Below, in pieces: positions 1-10,104 of a DNA stretch of 64,000 bases. How positions within the stretch are numbered: position 1 is the stretch's first letter; each line of letters starts with the position of its first letter. Below the pieces are notes generated by a model that worked only from the letters and a program-made list of their open reading frames with translations, ran no database searches and was not told where the DNA came from. The stretch comes from Phytohabitans kaempferiae (lineage in GTDB: Bacteria; Actinomycetota; Actinomycetes; Mycobacteriales; Micromonosporaceae): assembly GCF_042433955.1 (NCBI RefSeq), contig NZ_JBHLUH010000084.1, positions 1 to 64,000 on the forward strand, written 5' to 3'. The translations under genes and the position numbers were made by a program.

Positions 1-44
1 CGCGTGCGGGCCGCCGCGGCGCGGTCGAGGCCGTCGAAGCTCAC
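1..44 (-). CDS. Possible 5' end of the next gene in the carboxylase operon (partial)
   Basis: A GTG codon at 44-42 lies 25 bases past the stop of the carboxylase gene on the same strand and is directly preceded by an AGGAG-like run. It opens a frame of 14 codons (VSFDGLDRAAAART) to the window edge. In comparable operons a biotin-carboxylase subunit or an enoyl-CoA hydratase often follows the beta subunit. The visible residues are too few to identify a family. Another GTG at 57-55 in a different frame is also possible. Confidence 0.2.
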   Translation of the reverse strand, partial: MSFDGLDRAAAART

Positions 45-69
45 TCCTCGCGCTCACAGGCCGCTTCCC

Positions 70-1665
70 TCACATCCGGAAGACGCCGAAGCCCTCGGCG
101 CCCTTGATCGGTCCACTGTGGATTGCGGAGAGGCAGAGCCCCAGAACGGTGCGGGTGTCGCGTGGGTCGATGACGCCGTCGTCGTACAGCCGGCCGGAGA
201 GGAAGAGCGCGGCCGACTCCGACTCGATCTGCCGCTCGGCCATCATCCGCATCGCCCGGTCGGAGTCCTCGTCGTAGGGCTGGCCCTTCGCCTCGGCCGC
301 CTGCCGCGCCACGATCGACAGCACGCCGGCGAGCTGTGCCGGCCCCATCACCGCCGACTTGGCGTTGGGCCAGCTGAAGAGGAAGCGCGGGTCGTATGCC
401 CGCCCGCACATGCCGTAGTTGCCGGCACCGTACGACGCGCCGAGGTTGAGCGTCACGTGCGGCACGGTCGAGTTGGCCACCGCGTTGATCATCAGAGCAC
501 CGTGCTTGATGATGCCGCGCTGCTCGTACTCGGTGCCGACCATGTAACCGGTCGTGTTCTGGAGGAAGAGCAGCGGAGTGTCGGAGGCGTTGGCGAGCTG
601 GATGAACTGGGCCGCCTTCTGCGCCTCGTCGGAGAAGAGCACGCCGCGGGCGTTGGCGAGCACGCCGACCGGGTAGCCGTGCAGCTCGCCCCAGCCGGTG
701 ACGAGTGCGGTGCCGTACGCCGGCTTGAACTCGTCGAACTCGCTGCCGTCCAGTACGCGGGCCAGCACCTCGCGCGGGTCGAAGGGCACCTTGAGGTCGG
801 CGCTCGCCACCGCCAGCAGGTCTTCGACGTCGTGCTTGGGCGGCGTCGCCAGGCGCGGGGCAGGTCCGGCTTTGCGCCAGTTCAACCGCCGGACACACTG
901 GCGGGCCAGCCGGATGCCGTCGCGCTCGTCCTCGGCCACGTAGTCGGCCAGACCCGAGCGGGCGGCGTGCATCGCGGCGCCGCCCAGCGACTCGTCGTCG
1001 GTGATCTCGCCGGTCGCCATGCGGACGAGCGGCGGGCCGGCGAGGAAGACCTTCGCCTGGTTGCGCACCATGATCGTGTAGTCGGACATGCCCGGCACGT
1101 ACGCCCCACCGGCGGTCGCGTTGCCGAACACCACGCTCAGCGTCGGGATGCGCGCGGCCGAGAGCCGGGTCAGGTCGCGGAACACATGGCCACCGGGGAT
1201 GAAGATCTCCGACTGGGTCTGGAGGTCGGCACCGCCGGACTCGACCAGGTTGATCATCGGTAGGCGGTTGGCCAGCGCGATCTCACCGGCCCGGCGGGTC
1301 TTCTTCAGCGTGTACGGGTTGACCGCGCCGCCGCGTACCGTCGGGTCGTTCGCGACGATCACACACTCGACGCCCTCGACCACGCCGATGCCGGTCACGA
1401 CGCTCGCGCCGACCGGGAAGTCGGTGCCCCAAGCGGCCACCGGCGACAGCTCCAGGAACGGTGCGTCCTGGTCGAGCAGCAGCTCGATCCGCTCGCGGGG
1501 AAGCAGCTTGCCGCGCGCGTGGTGGCGGGTCACGTACTTCTCGCCGCCCCCGCCCCGGGCCGCGTCGAGTGCCGTGTCCAGCTCCGCGAGCCGTTCCAGC
1601 ATCGCACTGCGGTTTTCCAGGTACGACGGGTTGCGCGGGTCGATGGCGGTGTCCAGGACGGCCAT
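70..1665 (-). CDS. Acyl-CoA carboxylase beta (carboxyltransferase) subunit, methylcrotonyl-CoA type
   Basis: At 531 aa this has the usual length of the carboxyltransferase subunit of biotin-dependent acyl-CoA carboxylases, which moves CO2 from carboxybiotin onto an acyl-CoA. Both crotonase-fold halves are present. The N-terminal half has the oxyanion-hole stretch GGAYVPGMSDYTIMV near residue 187. The C-terminal half has QNTTGYMVG and GASYGAGNYGMCGRAY, which fit the 3-methylcrotonyl-CoA carboxylase group better than acetyl/propionyl carboxylases. The neighbouring AtuA-family gene leaves geranyl-CoA or another branched acyl-CoA possible. The ATG follows the 45-codon ORF upstream by 3 bases, so the gene is probably cotranscribed with the tetR-linked operon. 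The partner biotin-carboxylase subunit is not in the window and may follow at the left edge. Confidence 0.93.
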   Translation of the reverse strand: MAVLDTAIDPRNPSYLENRSAMLERLAELDTALDAARGGGGEKYVTRHHARGKLLPRERIELLLDQDAPFLELSPVAAWGTDFPVGASVVTGIGVVEGVECVIVANDPTVRGGAVNPYTLKKTRRAGEIALANRLPMINLVESGGADLQTQSEIFIPGGHVFRDLTRLSAARIPTLSVVFGNATAGGAYVPGMSDYTIMVRNQAKVFLAGPPLVRMATGEITDDESLGGAAMHAARSGLADYVAEDERDGIRLARQCVRRLNWRKAGPAPRLATPPKHDVEDLLAVASADLKVPFDPREVLARVLDGSEFDEFKPAYGTALVTGWGELHGYPVGVLANARGVLFSDEAQKAAQFIQLANASDTPLLFLQNTTGYMVGTEYEQRGIIKHGALMINAVANSTVPHVTLNLGASYGAGNYGMCGRAYDPRFLFSWPNAKSAVMGPAQLAGVLSIVARQAAEAKGQPYDEDSDRAMRMMAERQIESESAALFLSGRLYDDGVIDPRDTRTVLGLCLSAIHSGPIKGAEGFGVFRM

Positions 1666-1668
1666 GGC

Positions 1669-1802
1669 TCAGACCCCCATCTGTTTCGCGATCTCGTTAC
1701 TGATCTCGGTCGTGCCTCCCTGGCCGCACGCCGGTACGACGATGTTCTTCGCCATCGCCATTCCCGTAACGAGTGGCTTGCCCGACGCGACACGGATCGT
1801 GG

Positions 1803-1806
<4 letters not shown>
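1669..1806 (-). pseudogene. 45-codon ORF between atuA and the carboxylase; possible acyl-CoA dehydrogenase remnant
   Basis: The ATG (1806-1804) overlaps the AtuA stop in an ATGA junction, and its TGA lies 3 bases before the carboxylase ATG, so the frame sits precisely in the operon. The product reads MTTIRVASGKPLV... and ends ...GGTTEISNEIAKQMGV. The C-terminal pattern GGT(T/N)EI..(E/N)I resembles the last residues of acyl-CoA dehydrogenases, which usually reach about 380 aa. Acyl-CoA dehydrogenase genes often accompany carboxylase subunits in such operons. I infer a large deletion that kept the junctions at both ends. A genuine small protein cannot be excluded. Confidence 0.45.
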
Positions 1807-3385
<1,579 letters not shown>

Positions 3386-3389
<4 letters not shown>

Positions 3390-4174
3390 GAACGGGCGCC
3401 GGCGGGCTCGCGGCCGGTGCCCGGCGGTCCGGCGAACGCCTGTGCGATGTCGAGCCACTCGTCGGCCACCGGCCCGCTCGCCACCAGCGCGAGGTCGGCG
3501 CGGTGCCGCCGCTGCGTGACGAGGAGGCAGAAGTCGACGGCCGGGCCGACGACCCGGTCGGCGGCGTCGGGCGGCCCGAACTCCCACACGCCGGAGGGCC
3601 CCACCAGCTCGACCCGGACCGGCGCCGCGGGCACGTCGCGGCCGTGGGTCATGAAGCTGTGCCCGAGGGTACGGACGCCGAGGAACGCGATGTGCCGCAG
3701 CCGGTCGGTGGGGGCGCGGCGGTGGCCGAGCGTGTCGGCCACGTCCTGCCCGTGCGCCCAGGTCTCCATGATCCGTGCGGTGACCATGGAGGCGGGCGAC
3801 ATGGCGGTGCCGTACCACGGCAGCTTCTCCGCCAGCGGTGCGGCAGCCAGCGCCTCGGCGAGCGCCGCGCGCCCGGCCCGCCACCGGTCGAGCAGCTCCG
3901 CTGGCGGGGCGAGGAAGCTCTCGGTGCCCCGGTCGACGAAGTGGTGCGGGTCGTCGGCCGCGCTGGAGAGCGAGGCGAAGAACGCACTCGCGTCGGTGGC
4001 GGCGAGCGTCGCCATGTGGTCGGTCCAGGCGAGGTGGGCGATCTGGTGCGCGACGGTCCAGCCATCTGCCGGGGTCAGCCGCGTCCAGTGCGCCTCCGGC
4101 AGCGGGCCGACCCGGGCGTCCAGGTCGGCCGACTCGTCGGCGAGATCGGCGAGGAGTGCGGCGAGGTCGGGCAT
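3386..4174 (-). CDS. TIGR03084-family DinB-like metal-binding protein
   Basis: A 262-aa protein of the DinB/mycothiol-dependent maleylpyruvate isomerase fold. The N-terminal half is a helical bundle with histidines in GWTVAHQIAHLAWTDH (near residue 40) and WAHGQDVAD (near residue 140), the expected metal ligands of this fold. The C-terminal half follows the TIGR03084 pattern. Members occur in actinobacteria next to AtuA and acyl-CoA genes. The reaction is unknown; a mycothiol-dependent step is only a family-based guess. The gene lies 16 bases after tetR and overlaps atuA by 4 bases, so all are probably translated from one message. Confidence 0.8.
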
Positions 4175-4190
4175 GCTCGTGCCTCCGGCA

Positions 4191-4769
4191 TCAGAGAAGA
4201 GTGGCCAACTGTCGCTTCCAGGCGCTCAGCAGCGCGGTGCGCCGGGCCGTGTCGTCGGAGAGCAGGTTGGCCACGCCGAGGCCGCGGAGCAGGTCGAGCG
4301 TGGCCTGCACCGCCTCGCGCACGCCTGGGGCGCGCTCGTCGGCGCCGAGTAGCTCGACGGTCAGCCGGTGCATCTCCCGGCCGACCCGCGCCTCCAGCGG
4401 GACGAGCGCCGCGCGCAGCTCGGCGTCGGTGCGGGCGGCGATCCACACCTCGAGCGCGGCCACGTAGAGCGGGCCGGTGAACGCCGCCGCGAGCATGTCG
4501 ACCACGCCGTCGAGCCGCTGCGGGCCGGGTGGAAGGGCGGCCGCCTCGTTGCGGATCTCCTCGGCGCGGCGCTCGGCCAGGTGCTCGACGGCGGCCATGA
4601 CCAGCGACGCCTTGGTCGGATAGTGATGCAGCTGCGCGCCTCGCGAGACGCCCGCCATGGTGGCGACGACGGTCGTGGTCGTGCCCGACCAGCCCCGCTC
4701 GACCAGGCACTCCACGGTGGCTTCGAGCAGGCGGGCCTGGGTTGCGCGACTGCGCTCCTGCTGCGGCAT
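4191..4769 (-). CDS. TetR/AcrR family transcriptional regulator
   Basis: A 192-aa protein with an N-terminal helix-turn-helix of the TetR type: RSRATQARLLEATVECL followed by VVATMAGVSRGAQLHHYPTK (residues about 8-55). The C-terminal ligand domain is helical and contains EVWIAARTDAELR, seen in regulators of fatty-acid or acyl-CoA genes. It is the first gene of the operon running through atuA and the carboxylase, with a palindrome 34 bases upstream of its start, so an autoregulated repressor released by an acyl-CoA is the simplest model. The ATG at 4769 was chosen over the longer open frame because the HTH begins right after it. Confidence 0.88.
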   Translation of the reverse strand: MPQQERSRATQARLLEATVECLVERGWSGTTTTVVATMAGVSRGAQLHHYPTKASLVMAAVEHLAERRAEEIRNEAAALPPGPQRLDGVVDMLAAAFTGPLYVAALEVWIAARTDAELRAALVPLEARVGREMHRLTVELLGADERAPGVREAVQATLDLLRGLGVANLLSDDTARRTALLSAWKRQLATLL

Positions 4770-4802
4770 GCGTACCGGCACACGCTCAGCCTGCCCACTA
4801 CC

Positions 4803-4828
4803 AAACAAACAGTCAAGCCTGCTTGTTT
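4803..4828. promoter_or_regulatory. Palindromic operator candidate for the TetR regulator
   Basis: The arms AAACAAACAG (4803-4812) and CTGCTTGTTT (4819-4828) are inverted repeats matching at 9 of 10 positions around a 6-base spacer. A second, nested palindrome AAGC-CT-GCTT sits at 4815-4824 and resembles CAAGC/GCTTG operators described for TetR regulators of acyl-CoA genes. The site lies 34 bases upstream of the tetR start in unusually A/T-rich DNA for this window, the expected place for a self-regulatory operator. Confidence 0.6.
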
Positions 4829-5063
4829 TTATCCGCTCGCCCGCATGTTCGTTCCGTCGGTGCCGCTCGCCGAGCCCGCGCGGGCGTGTCCGCGGGCGAA
4901 CCCGGCCCACGCGATCGACCAGGCCCGGGCGACCAACAGCCGAGATCGAGGACCGCCGCCAGCGACGGTGAGGCCGCGTCCGGACAGATCGTGCGCCCTC
5001 AGATCGGGAGGCCGGGCAAATGCGACGATCCCGACGCGGTCGGTCTAGCCGGGCAGGTTGTGC

Positions 5064-5133
5064 GACCGCGAAGGGTGAGGCTGCGGGAGCAGCGGTCGCT
5101 ACCGCGACGGACGTCGCGGTAGCTCAAATCTGT
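5064..5133 (+). repeat. Structured intergenic repeat, copy A
   Basis: One of three related copies in the window (others at 11298-11367, minus, and 28076-28146, plus), about 85-90% alike by eye. It has two inverted repeats: GACCGC (5064-5069) with GCGGTC (5092-5097), and a perfect 12-base stem GCTACCGCGACG (5098-5109) with its complement at 5112-5123 around a GA loop. The conserved end reads ATCTGT. It lies just beyond the 3' end of crp, between crp and tetR. The rest of the gap 4829-5063 shows no gene I can support. Confidence 0.75.
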
Positions 5134-5136
5134 CGC

Positions 5137-5215
5137 CTAGGACCTTTCATTAAGGGCATGGCCAGCCTGCGGCGGGACCAGACGACCACCGGCGGCATCG
5201 GACGAAAGGCCCTAG
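5137..5215 (-). terminator. Long-loop inverted repeat at the 3' end of crp
   Basis: CTAGGACCTTTC (5137-5148) and GAAAGGCCCTAG (5204-5215) are inverted repeats with one mismatch, and the right arm includes the crp stop codon. The enclosed loop of 55 bases is G/C-rich and could form inner stems. Together with the adjacent repeat copy A it could act as a crp transcript end, although there is no U-run. Confidence 0.35.
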
Positions 5216-5889
5216 ACGCGGGCGCGGCGGGCCAGGCGCTCGGGGTCGAGGATGATGACGCTCTTGCCGTCGAGCCGCAGCCAGCCGCGGGAGGCGAAGT
5301 CGGCGAGCGCCTTGTTGACCGTCTCGCGGGAGGCGCCGACCAACTGGGCCAGCTCCTCCTGGGTCAGGTCGTGGGTCACCCGCAGCACGCCGCCGTCGCG
5401 CGTGCCGAAGCGGCCAGCCATCTGGAGCAGGTTTTTCGCGACGCGGCCGGGCACGTCGGTGAAGATCAGGTCGGCCAGCGCGTCGTTGGTCCGGCGCAGC
5501 CTCCTGGCCAGCACGCGCAGCAGCTGCTCGGCGATCTCGGGCCGGTTGTTGAGCCAGGGGCGCAGCGCCTGCTTGCGCAGCCGGGCCAGGCGTGTGTCGG
5601 TGACCGCGGTCGCCGTCGCCGTGCGCGGGCCGGGGTCGAAGAGGGAGAGCTCACCGAGCATGTCGGACGGTCCCATGACGGAGATGAGGTTTTGCCGGCC
5701 ATCGGCCGCACGCCGACCAAGCTTGATCTTGCCGGACAGCACGATGTAGAGACTGTCGCCGGGCTCACCCTCGTTGAACACGACCTCGCCCTTGCGGGTC
5801 TCGATCGTCTCCATCTCCTTGGCGAGCGCTTCCGCCGCCTCCGGGTCGACACCCTGGAAGATCCCGCTGCGGGCCAACACCTCATCCAT
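5212..5889 (-). CDS. crp: Crp/Fnr family cyclic-nucleotide-responsive regulator
   Basis: A 225-aa protein, nearly the length of M. tuberculosis Crp (Rv3676). The cyclic-nucleotide fold (residues about 5-115) contains the phosphate-binding-cassette region GELSLFDPGPRTATATA, and a long dimer helix follows. The C-terminal winged helix reads LTQEELAQLVGASRETVNKAL (about residues 170-190), with the R-E-T-V-x-K recognition pattern. The position ahead of nth-tlpA-nudix-marP matches the mycobacterial crp region. The ATG at 5889 is preceded by GGAGGTG and gives the standard N-terminus; the longer open frame is not homologous. It is transcribed away from cbiZ, sharing a 142-base promoter region. Confidence 0.93.
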   Translation of the reverse strand: MDEVLARSGIFQGVDPEAAEALAKEMETIETRKGEVVFNEGEPGDSLYIVLSGKIKLGRRAADGRQNLISVMGPSDMLGELSLFDPGPRTATATAVTDTRLARLRKQALRPWLNNRPEIAEQLLRVLARRLRRTNDALADLIFTDVPGRVAKNLLQMAGRFGTRDGGVLRVTHDLTQEELAQLVGASRETVNKALADFASRGWLRLDGKSVIILDPERLARRARV

Positions 5890-6031
5890 AGCCGCACCTC
5901 CGCCTGCGCATACTCTCACTTGCCGGCCGCCTCGCCAGCGTGTCGACGCGCGCAGTAAGTCTAGGCCCACCTGGGCGGGGACCGGGCGTGCACCCCCGGA
6001 ATCTTGATCGGCGAGCCGTAGAGTTCGATGG

Positions 6032-6697
6032 ATGTCCGCCGAGCCCACGCTTACCGCCCGCCCTGAAGATGGCCTCGACATTCCCCTGCTGGTGTGGCGT
6101 TTCGCCGAGCCGCTCCTCGCGATTTCGTCCGCCGCGCTGGGCGGAGGGATCGGCATACGTCACTGGGTAGTCAACGCGACCGTGCCGATGTCGTACCGCC
6201 GGGACGATCCGGACGTCCACCTCGCCGAGCTGGCCGCGCGGGAAGGGCTCGCCGGTCCGGGCATCGGGCTGCTCACCGGCGTCGACGTCGCCGAGGTGGT
6301 GACCGCGGACGACGGCGGCGTACGCGCGTGGGCCACTGTCGGGCTCGGCCAGCCGATCTGGGCCTCCGCCCCGCCCGTCGCCGCGCCGGCCGGACCGGGC
6401 ACGGTCAACATCGTGGTGCGCGTGCCCGTACGCCTCTCGGTCGCCGCGCTGGTCAACGCCGTCGCCACGGCCACCGAGGCGAAGGCGCAGGCGCTGTGGG
6501 AGCTTGGCCTGCCCGCCACCGGTACCTCCACCGACGCGATCTCGGTCCTCTGCGCGGCGGAGGGGCCCGAGGCGGAGTACGGCGGACCCCGCTCCGAGTG
6601 GGGCGCGCCACTGGCCCGGGCCGTCCACGCAGCCGTTCGCACCGGCGGCGGCACCGGTCAAGGGTCCGGAATGCCCTGGTCAGAGCGACTTCGGTAG
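6032..6697 (+). CDS. cbiZ: Adenosylcobinamide amidohydrolase, CbiZ family
   Basis: A 221-aa protein with the CbiZ signature regions HWVVNATVP, HLAELAAREGL, GPGIGLLTGVDV and VTADDGGVRAWATVGLG. CbiZ hydrolyses the amide linking the nucleotide-loop precursor to corrin, letting a cell salvage cobinamide or remodel other corrinoids. The gene stands alone and diverges from crp; no other cobalamin gene is in the window. The ATG at 6032 fits family length. A nearby ATG at 6028 is out of frame. Confidence 0.85.
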   Translation: MSAEPTLTARPEDGLDIPLLVWRFAEPLLAISSAALGGGIGIRHWVVNATVPMSYRRDDPDVHLAELAAREGLAGPGIGLLTGVDVAEVVTADDGGVRAWATVGLGQPIWASAPPVAAPAGPGTVNIVVRVPVRLSVAALVNAVATATEAKAQALWELGLPATGTSTDAISVLCAAEGPEAEYGGPRSEWGAPLARAVHAAVRTGGGTGQGSGMPWSERLR

Positions 6698-6737
6698 GTC
6701 GTACGGACTGGCGCCCAGGCGGTATGGTCGTGGGGCG

Positions 6738-7928
6738 ATGAGCACCCCTCCGCGACCCCGAAGCGGCGGCCAGCGCCGGCGAAGCAGCGCCGCGCGGCCG
6801 CTCACCGCGATGCTCGCGGTCGGGGCGGTGCTCCTCGGCGGCGGCGCGCTGGCCGTCGCGCTGACCCGGGAGACGCCGGCGGCGCCGCTGTGGCGCGACA
6901 CCGCGCTCGCCGAGCCCTCCGGCCAGGCGGCCGCGCCCCCATCCGGGGAGCCGGCTCTCCGCACGATCTCGCTCTCCGCGACCGGCGACATCATCATGGG
7001 CAACGCGCCCAACCGGCTCCCGCCCAACGGCGGCGAGGGCTTCTTCGACGCGGTGCGCGACGCGCTCAAGGCCGACCTCGTGATGGGCAACCTCGAAGAG
7101 CCGATCACCGAAGACACCGGCACCGGAAAGTGCGGTCCGACCTCCAACAAGTGTTTCCAGTACCGCGTGCCGCCGGCGTACGCGGGGCATCTGCGGGACG
7201 CCGGATTCCAGCTGCTCAACCAGGCCAACAACCACGGTCACGACTACGGGCCGGCGGGCTACCGCAACACGCAGCGGGCACTCGAGGAGCACGGGCTGCG
7301 GCACACCGGCGCGCCGGGCCAGATCACGGTGATCGACGTCCAGGGCGTGCGGGTCGCGGTGGCCGGCTTCTCGTCGTACCCGTGGTCCAACCCCCTCGTC
7401 GACGTGTCGGCGGCGGCCGAGGTGGTGGAGGAGGCCGCGACCCTGGCCGACATCGTGGTGGTGCAGGTGCACATGGGCGCGGAGGGCGCGGCCATGACAC
7501 GCGTGAAGCCGGGCACCGAGATGTTCCTGGGGGAAAACCGGGGCGACCCGATCAAGTTCTCGCACGCCATGGTCGACGCGGGCGCCGACCTGATCGTGGG
7601 GCACGGTCCGCACGTGCTGCGCGCGATGGAGTTCTACAAGGGTCGGCTGATCGCGTACAGCCTGGGCAACTTCGCCGGTGGCGCGGGCACGCTCAACAAG
7701 TCCGGCGTGCTGGGGCTGGGCGGTGTGCTCAAGGTCTCGCTGGCGGCCGACGGCAGCTGGAGCGGCGGGCAGCTCATTTCCACCTACCTCGACTCCGGCG
7801 GCAAGCCCGCGATCGACGACGACCACCGGGGCGCGGCGGCGGTGGAGCGACTGAGCAAATCGGACTTTCCGTCCACCGGGGCGAGTGTGGACGAGTCCGG
7901 AAAGATCACCGCACCCGGGGCGGGCTGA
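6738..7928 (+). CDS. CapA family (poly-gamma-glutamate synthesis/metallophosphatase-like) exported protein
   Basis: A 396-aa protein: a basic N-terminus, one membrane segment (about residues 24-42, AMLAVGAVLLGGGALAVAL), a low-complexity linker, then the CapA/PgsA domain from about residue 80. Family motifs are SATGDIIMG, MGNLEEPI, QANNHGHDYG, VHMGAE and the closing GHGPHVLRAME...YSLGNF. CapA proteins belong to the calcineurin-like phosphoesterase superfamily, and their substrate outside poly-glutamate producers is unknown. The ATG at 6738 is preceded by TGGGGCG and gives a plausible membrane anchor; the longer open frame would overlap cbiZ. Confidence 0.82.
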   Translation: MSTPPRPRSGGQRRRSSAARPLTAMLAVGAVLLGGGALAVALTRETPAAPLWRDTALAEPSGQAAAPPSGEPALRTISLSATGDIIMGNAPNRLPPNGGEGFFDAVRDALKADLVMGNLEEPITEDTGTGKCGPTSNKCFQYRVPPAYAGHLRDAGFQLLNQANNHGHDYGPAGYRNTQRALEEHGLRHTGAPGQITVIDVQGVRVAVAGFSSYPWSNPLVDVSAAAEVVEEAATLADIVVVQVHMGAEGAAMTRVKPGTEMFLGENRGDPIKFSHAMVDAGADLIVGHGPHVLRAMEFYKGRLIAYSLGNFAGGAGTLNKSGVLGLGGVLKVSLAADGSWSGGQLISTYLDSGGKPAIDDDHRGAAAVERLSKSDFPSTGASVDESGKITAPGAG

Positions 7929-7958
7929 GCTGTCGGTGGCCCGGCGTAGGCTTCGCGG

Positions 7959-8735
7959 GTGGCCCGTGTAGAGAGTGACCTGTCGCGCAAGCGCCGCGCG
8001 CGCCGGATAGGGCGGATCCTGGAGGAGACCCACCCCGACGCGCACTGCGAGCTCAACCACGAGGGTCCGCTCCAGTTGGCGGTTGCCACGATCCTTTCCG
8101 CCCAGACCACAGACCAGCGGGTCAACGAGGTGACGCCCAAGCTCTTCGCGCGCTACCAGAGCGCGGTCGACTACGCGGGCGCCGATCGGGGCGAGATGGA
8201 GGAGCTGCTCAGGCCCACCGGCTTCTTCCGCAACAAGACCGACTCGGTCATCAAGCTGGGGCAGGCGCTGATCGAGCGGCACGGCGGCGAGGTGCCCGGC
8301 TCCCTCGACGAGTTGGTCAAGCTCCCCGGCATCGGGCGCAAGACGGCCAACGTGATCCTCGGCAACGCGTTCGACGTGCCCGGCATCACGGTCGACACGC
8401 ACTTCCAGCGGCTGGTGCGGCGGTGGGCGTGGACCGCCGAGAGTGATCCCGTCAAGATCGAGCATGCCATCGGTGCCCTCTTCGACAAGCGCGACTGGAC
8501 GATGCTCTCGCACCGGGTGATCTTCCACGGCCGGCGGGTCTGCCACGCCCGCAAGCCCGCCTGCGGCGCCTGCACGCTCACCAAGCTCTGCCCGTCCTAC
8601 GGCACCGGCCCCACCGAGGCGGCCGCCGCGGCCAAGCTGCTCAAGGGCCCGCGCGCCCGCGAGCTGGCCGTCGCCGCGGGGGTCGACCCAGACCTCGTGC
8701 CGGCCAAGGCGATGGTGGCCACGGACGCACCGTGA
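7959..8735 (+). CDS. nth: Endonuclease III (DNA glycosylase/AP lyase)
   Basis: This base-excision repair enzyme removes oxidised pyrimidines and cleaves at abasic sites. At 258 aa it is slightly longer than the E. coli protein. The helix-hairpin-helix LPGIGRKTANVILGNAF (about residues 123-139) includes the catalytic lysine, and VDTHFQRL carries the catalytic aspartate. A 4Fe-4S cluster motif C-x6-C-x2-C-x5-C ends the core (CHARKPACGACTLTKLC). It starts with GTG 30 bases after the CapA-like gene, and its stop overlaps the thioredoxin-like gene (GTGA). The crp-nth order matches mycobacteria. Confidence 0.96.
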   Translation: MARVESDLSRKRRARRIGRILEETHPDAHCELNHEGPLQLAVATILSAQTTDQRVNEVTPKLFARYQSAVDYAGADRGEMEELLRPTGFFRNKTDSVIKLGQALIERHGGEVPGSLDELVKLPGIGRKTANVILGNAFDVPGITVDTHFQRLVRRWAWTAESDPVKIEHAIGALFDKRDWTMLSHRVIFHGRRVCHARKPACGACTLTKLCPSYGTGPTEAAAAAKLLKGPRARELAVAAGVDPDLVPAKAMVATDAP

Positions 8736-9361
8736 GCAAGCGACCTGGCGCGGCGGCGCCATCGATCGGCCCTGCCCACGCGGCGAAGGTGGTCGTGGCC
8801 CTCGTCGCCGTGCTCGCCCTGGTGGGGTGCGGCGGGTCGGAGGAGCCGGCGGCGCCCGAGTCGTCGCCACCGTTCGCCGACTGCGCCACGCTGACCGCGC
8901 CCCCGCCCGCCGCCCCGCAGGTCACGCTTCCGGGCCAGGGCGATCCGCTCCCCGACGTGGCGCTCCCCTGCTTCACCGGTGGGCAGGAGGTCGAGGTCAG
9001 CGCCATCCGCGGCCCGGCGGTTCTCAATCTCTGGGGTTCGTGGTGCGGGCCGTGCCGGGAGGAGTTGCCCGCGTTCCAGCGCTTCGCCGACCGGGCCGCC
9101 GGCAAGGTCACCGTCATCGGGGTCGACATCCGCGACAGCCGGTCCGCCGCGAGCAGCCTCGCCGAGGAACTTGGCGTGACCTACCCCAACCTCTTCGACC
9201 CCTCCGAGCGGCTCCGCGCGAAGCTCGGCATCACCGCCCTCCCCGCCACTCTCTTCGTCGACCGCGACGGGCGGGTCCGCCACGTTTACAACTCCACCGC
9301 CCTCGACGAGGCCGAGTTGGCGACGCTGGCCGCCCAGCACCTCGGGGTGACGCTCCCGTGA
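8732..9361 (+). CDS. TlpA-family thioredoxin-like lipoprotein
   Basis: A 209-aa protein with a hydrophobic signal segment ending in the lipobox LVGC (about residues 27-30), then an AhpC-TSA/TlpA thioredoxin fold with the active site GSWCGPC (about residue 105). The cis-proline loop reads ITALPATLFVD. It is probably a membrane-anchored disulfide reductase outside the membrane. Two further cysteines (FADCATL and LPCFTGG) lie before the active site. It overlaps nth (GTGA) and the NUDIX gene (GTGA), so the three are translationally coupled. The same neighbour exists in M. tuberculosis (Rv3673c), from memory. Confidence 0.9.
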   Translation: MSKRPGAAAPSIGPAHAAKVVVALVAVLALVGCGGSEEPAAPESSPPFADCATLTAPPPAAPQVTLPGQGDPLPDVALPCFTGGQEVEVSAIRGPAVLNLWGSWCGPCREELPAFQRFADRAAGKVTVIGVDIRDSRSAASSLAEELGVTYPNLFDPSERLRAKLGITALPATLFVDRDGRVRHVYNSTALDEAELATLAAQHLGVTLP

Positions 9362-10038
9362 GCGGGCAGAGCAACGGGGTGCCGCGGTGGGTGGCGCGGC
9401 TGATCGACCGGCTGGGCACCGCCCGGGCCGAAGACTTCAGCCGCTTGCCGACCCCGGCCGAGGGCGGGCGGGCCAGCGCCGTGCTGGTGCTGCTCGGCGA
9501 GCAGGCGGGCGCGCCCGACGTACTCATGCTCCAGCGGGCCGAGACGCTGCGAAACCACGCCGGTCAGCCGGCGTTCCCGGGCGGGGCGAGTGACCCGGAA
9601 GACGTCGACGCCGCCGCGACCGCGCTGCGCGAGGCGGACGAGGAGGTGGGCCTCCGGCCGGAGAGCGTGACCGTGCTCACCCAGCTGCCACGGCTGTGGA
9701 TCCCGGTCAGCGACTTCGTGGTGACGCCGGTGCTCGCCTGGTGGCACACGCCGCACGAGGTGCATCCGCGCGAGCCGGCCGAGGTCGCCCGGGTCGACCG
9801 CCTGCCGGTGGCCGAGCTGGTCGACCCCGACAACCGGCTCATGCTCCGGCATCCGAGCGGCTGGATGGGGCCGGCGTTCCAGGTGCGCGGGATGCTCGTG
9901 TGGGGGTTCACCGCGGGCGTGCTCTCGGTGCTGCTGGAGATGGGCGGCTGGGCCCGCCCGTGGCCGCGCGACCGGGTCGCCGACCTGCCCGCGCCGGCAC
10001 CGCAGCCGACCCCCTCGGCCGGCGACGAGCTGGGCTGA
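9358..10038 (+). CDS. NUDIX hydrolase, CoA pyrophosphatase (NudL) type
   Basis: A 226-aa protein. The segment RAETLRNHAGQPAFPGGA matches the CoA-pyrophosphatase signature LLxxRxxxLRxHxGQxxFPGG, followed by the NUDIX-box helix ALREADEEVGL. The predicted reaction is hydrolysis of CoA or acyl-CoA to 3',5'-ADP and phosphopantetheine. The GTG start overlaps the stop of the thioredoxin-like gene. The C-terminal 25 residues are proline-rich and probably unstructured. Confidence 0.88.
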   Translation: MSGQSNGVPRWVARLIDRLGTARAEDFSRLPTPAEGGRASAVLVLLGEQAGAPDVLMLQRAETLRNHAGQPAFPGGASDPEDVDAAATALREADEEVGLRPESVTVLTQLPRLWIPVSDFVVTPVLAWWHTPHEVHPREPAEVARVDRLPVAELVDPDNRLMLRHPSGWMGPAFQVRGMLVWGFTAGVLSVLLEMGGWARPWPRDRVADLPAPAPQPTPSAGDELG

Positions 10039-10104
10039 CGCCGCCAGCAGCGCTTTGGCCGCGAGTCGCCGTCGATGGTGGCCTGGTCCCCGTACCCTTG
10101 ACGG

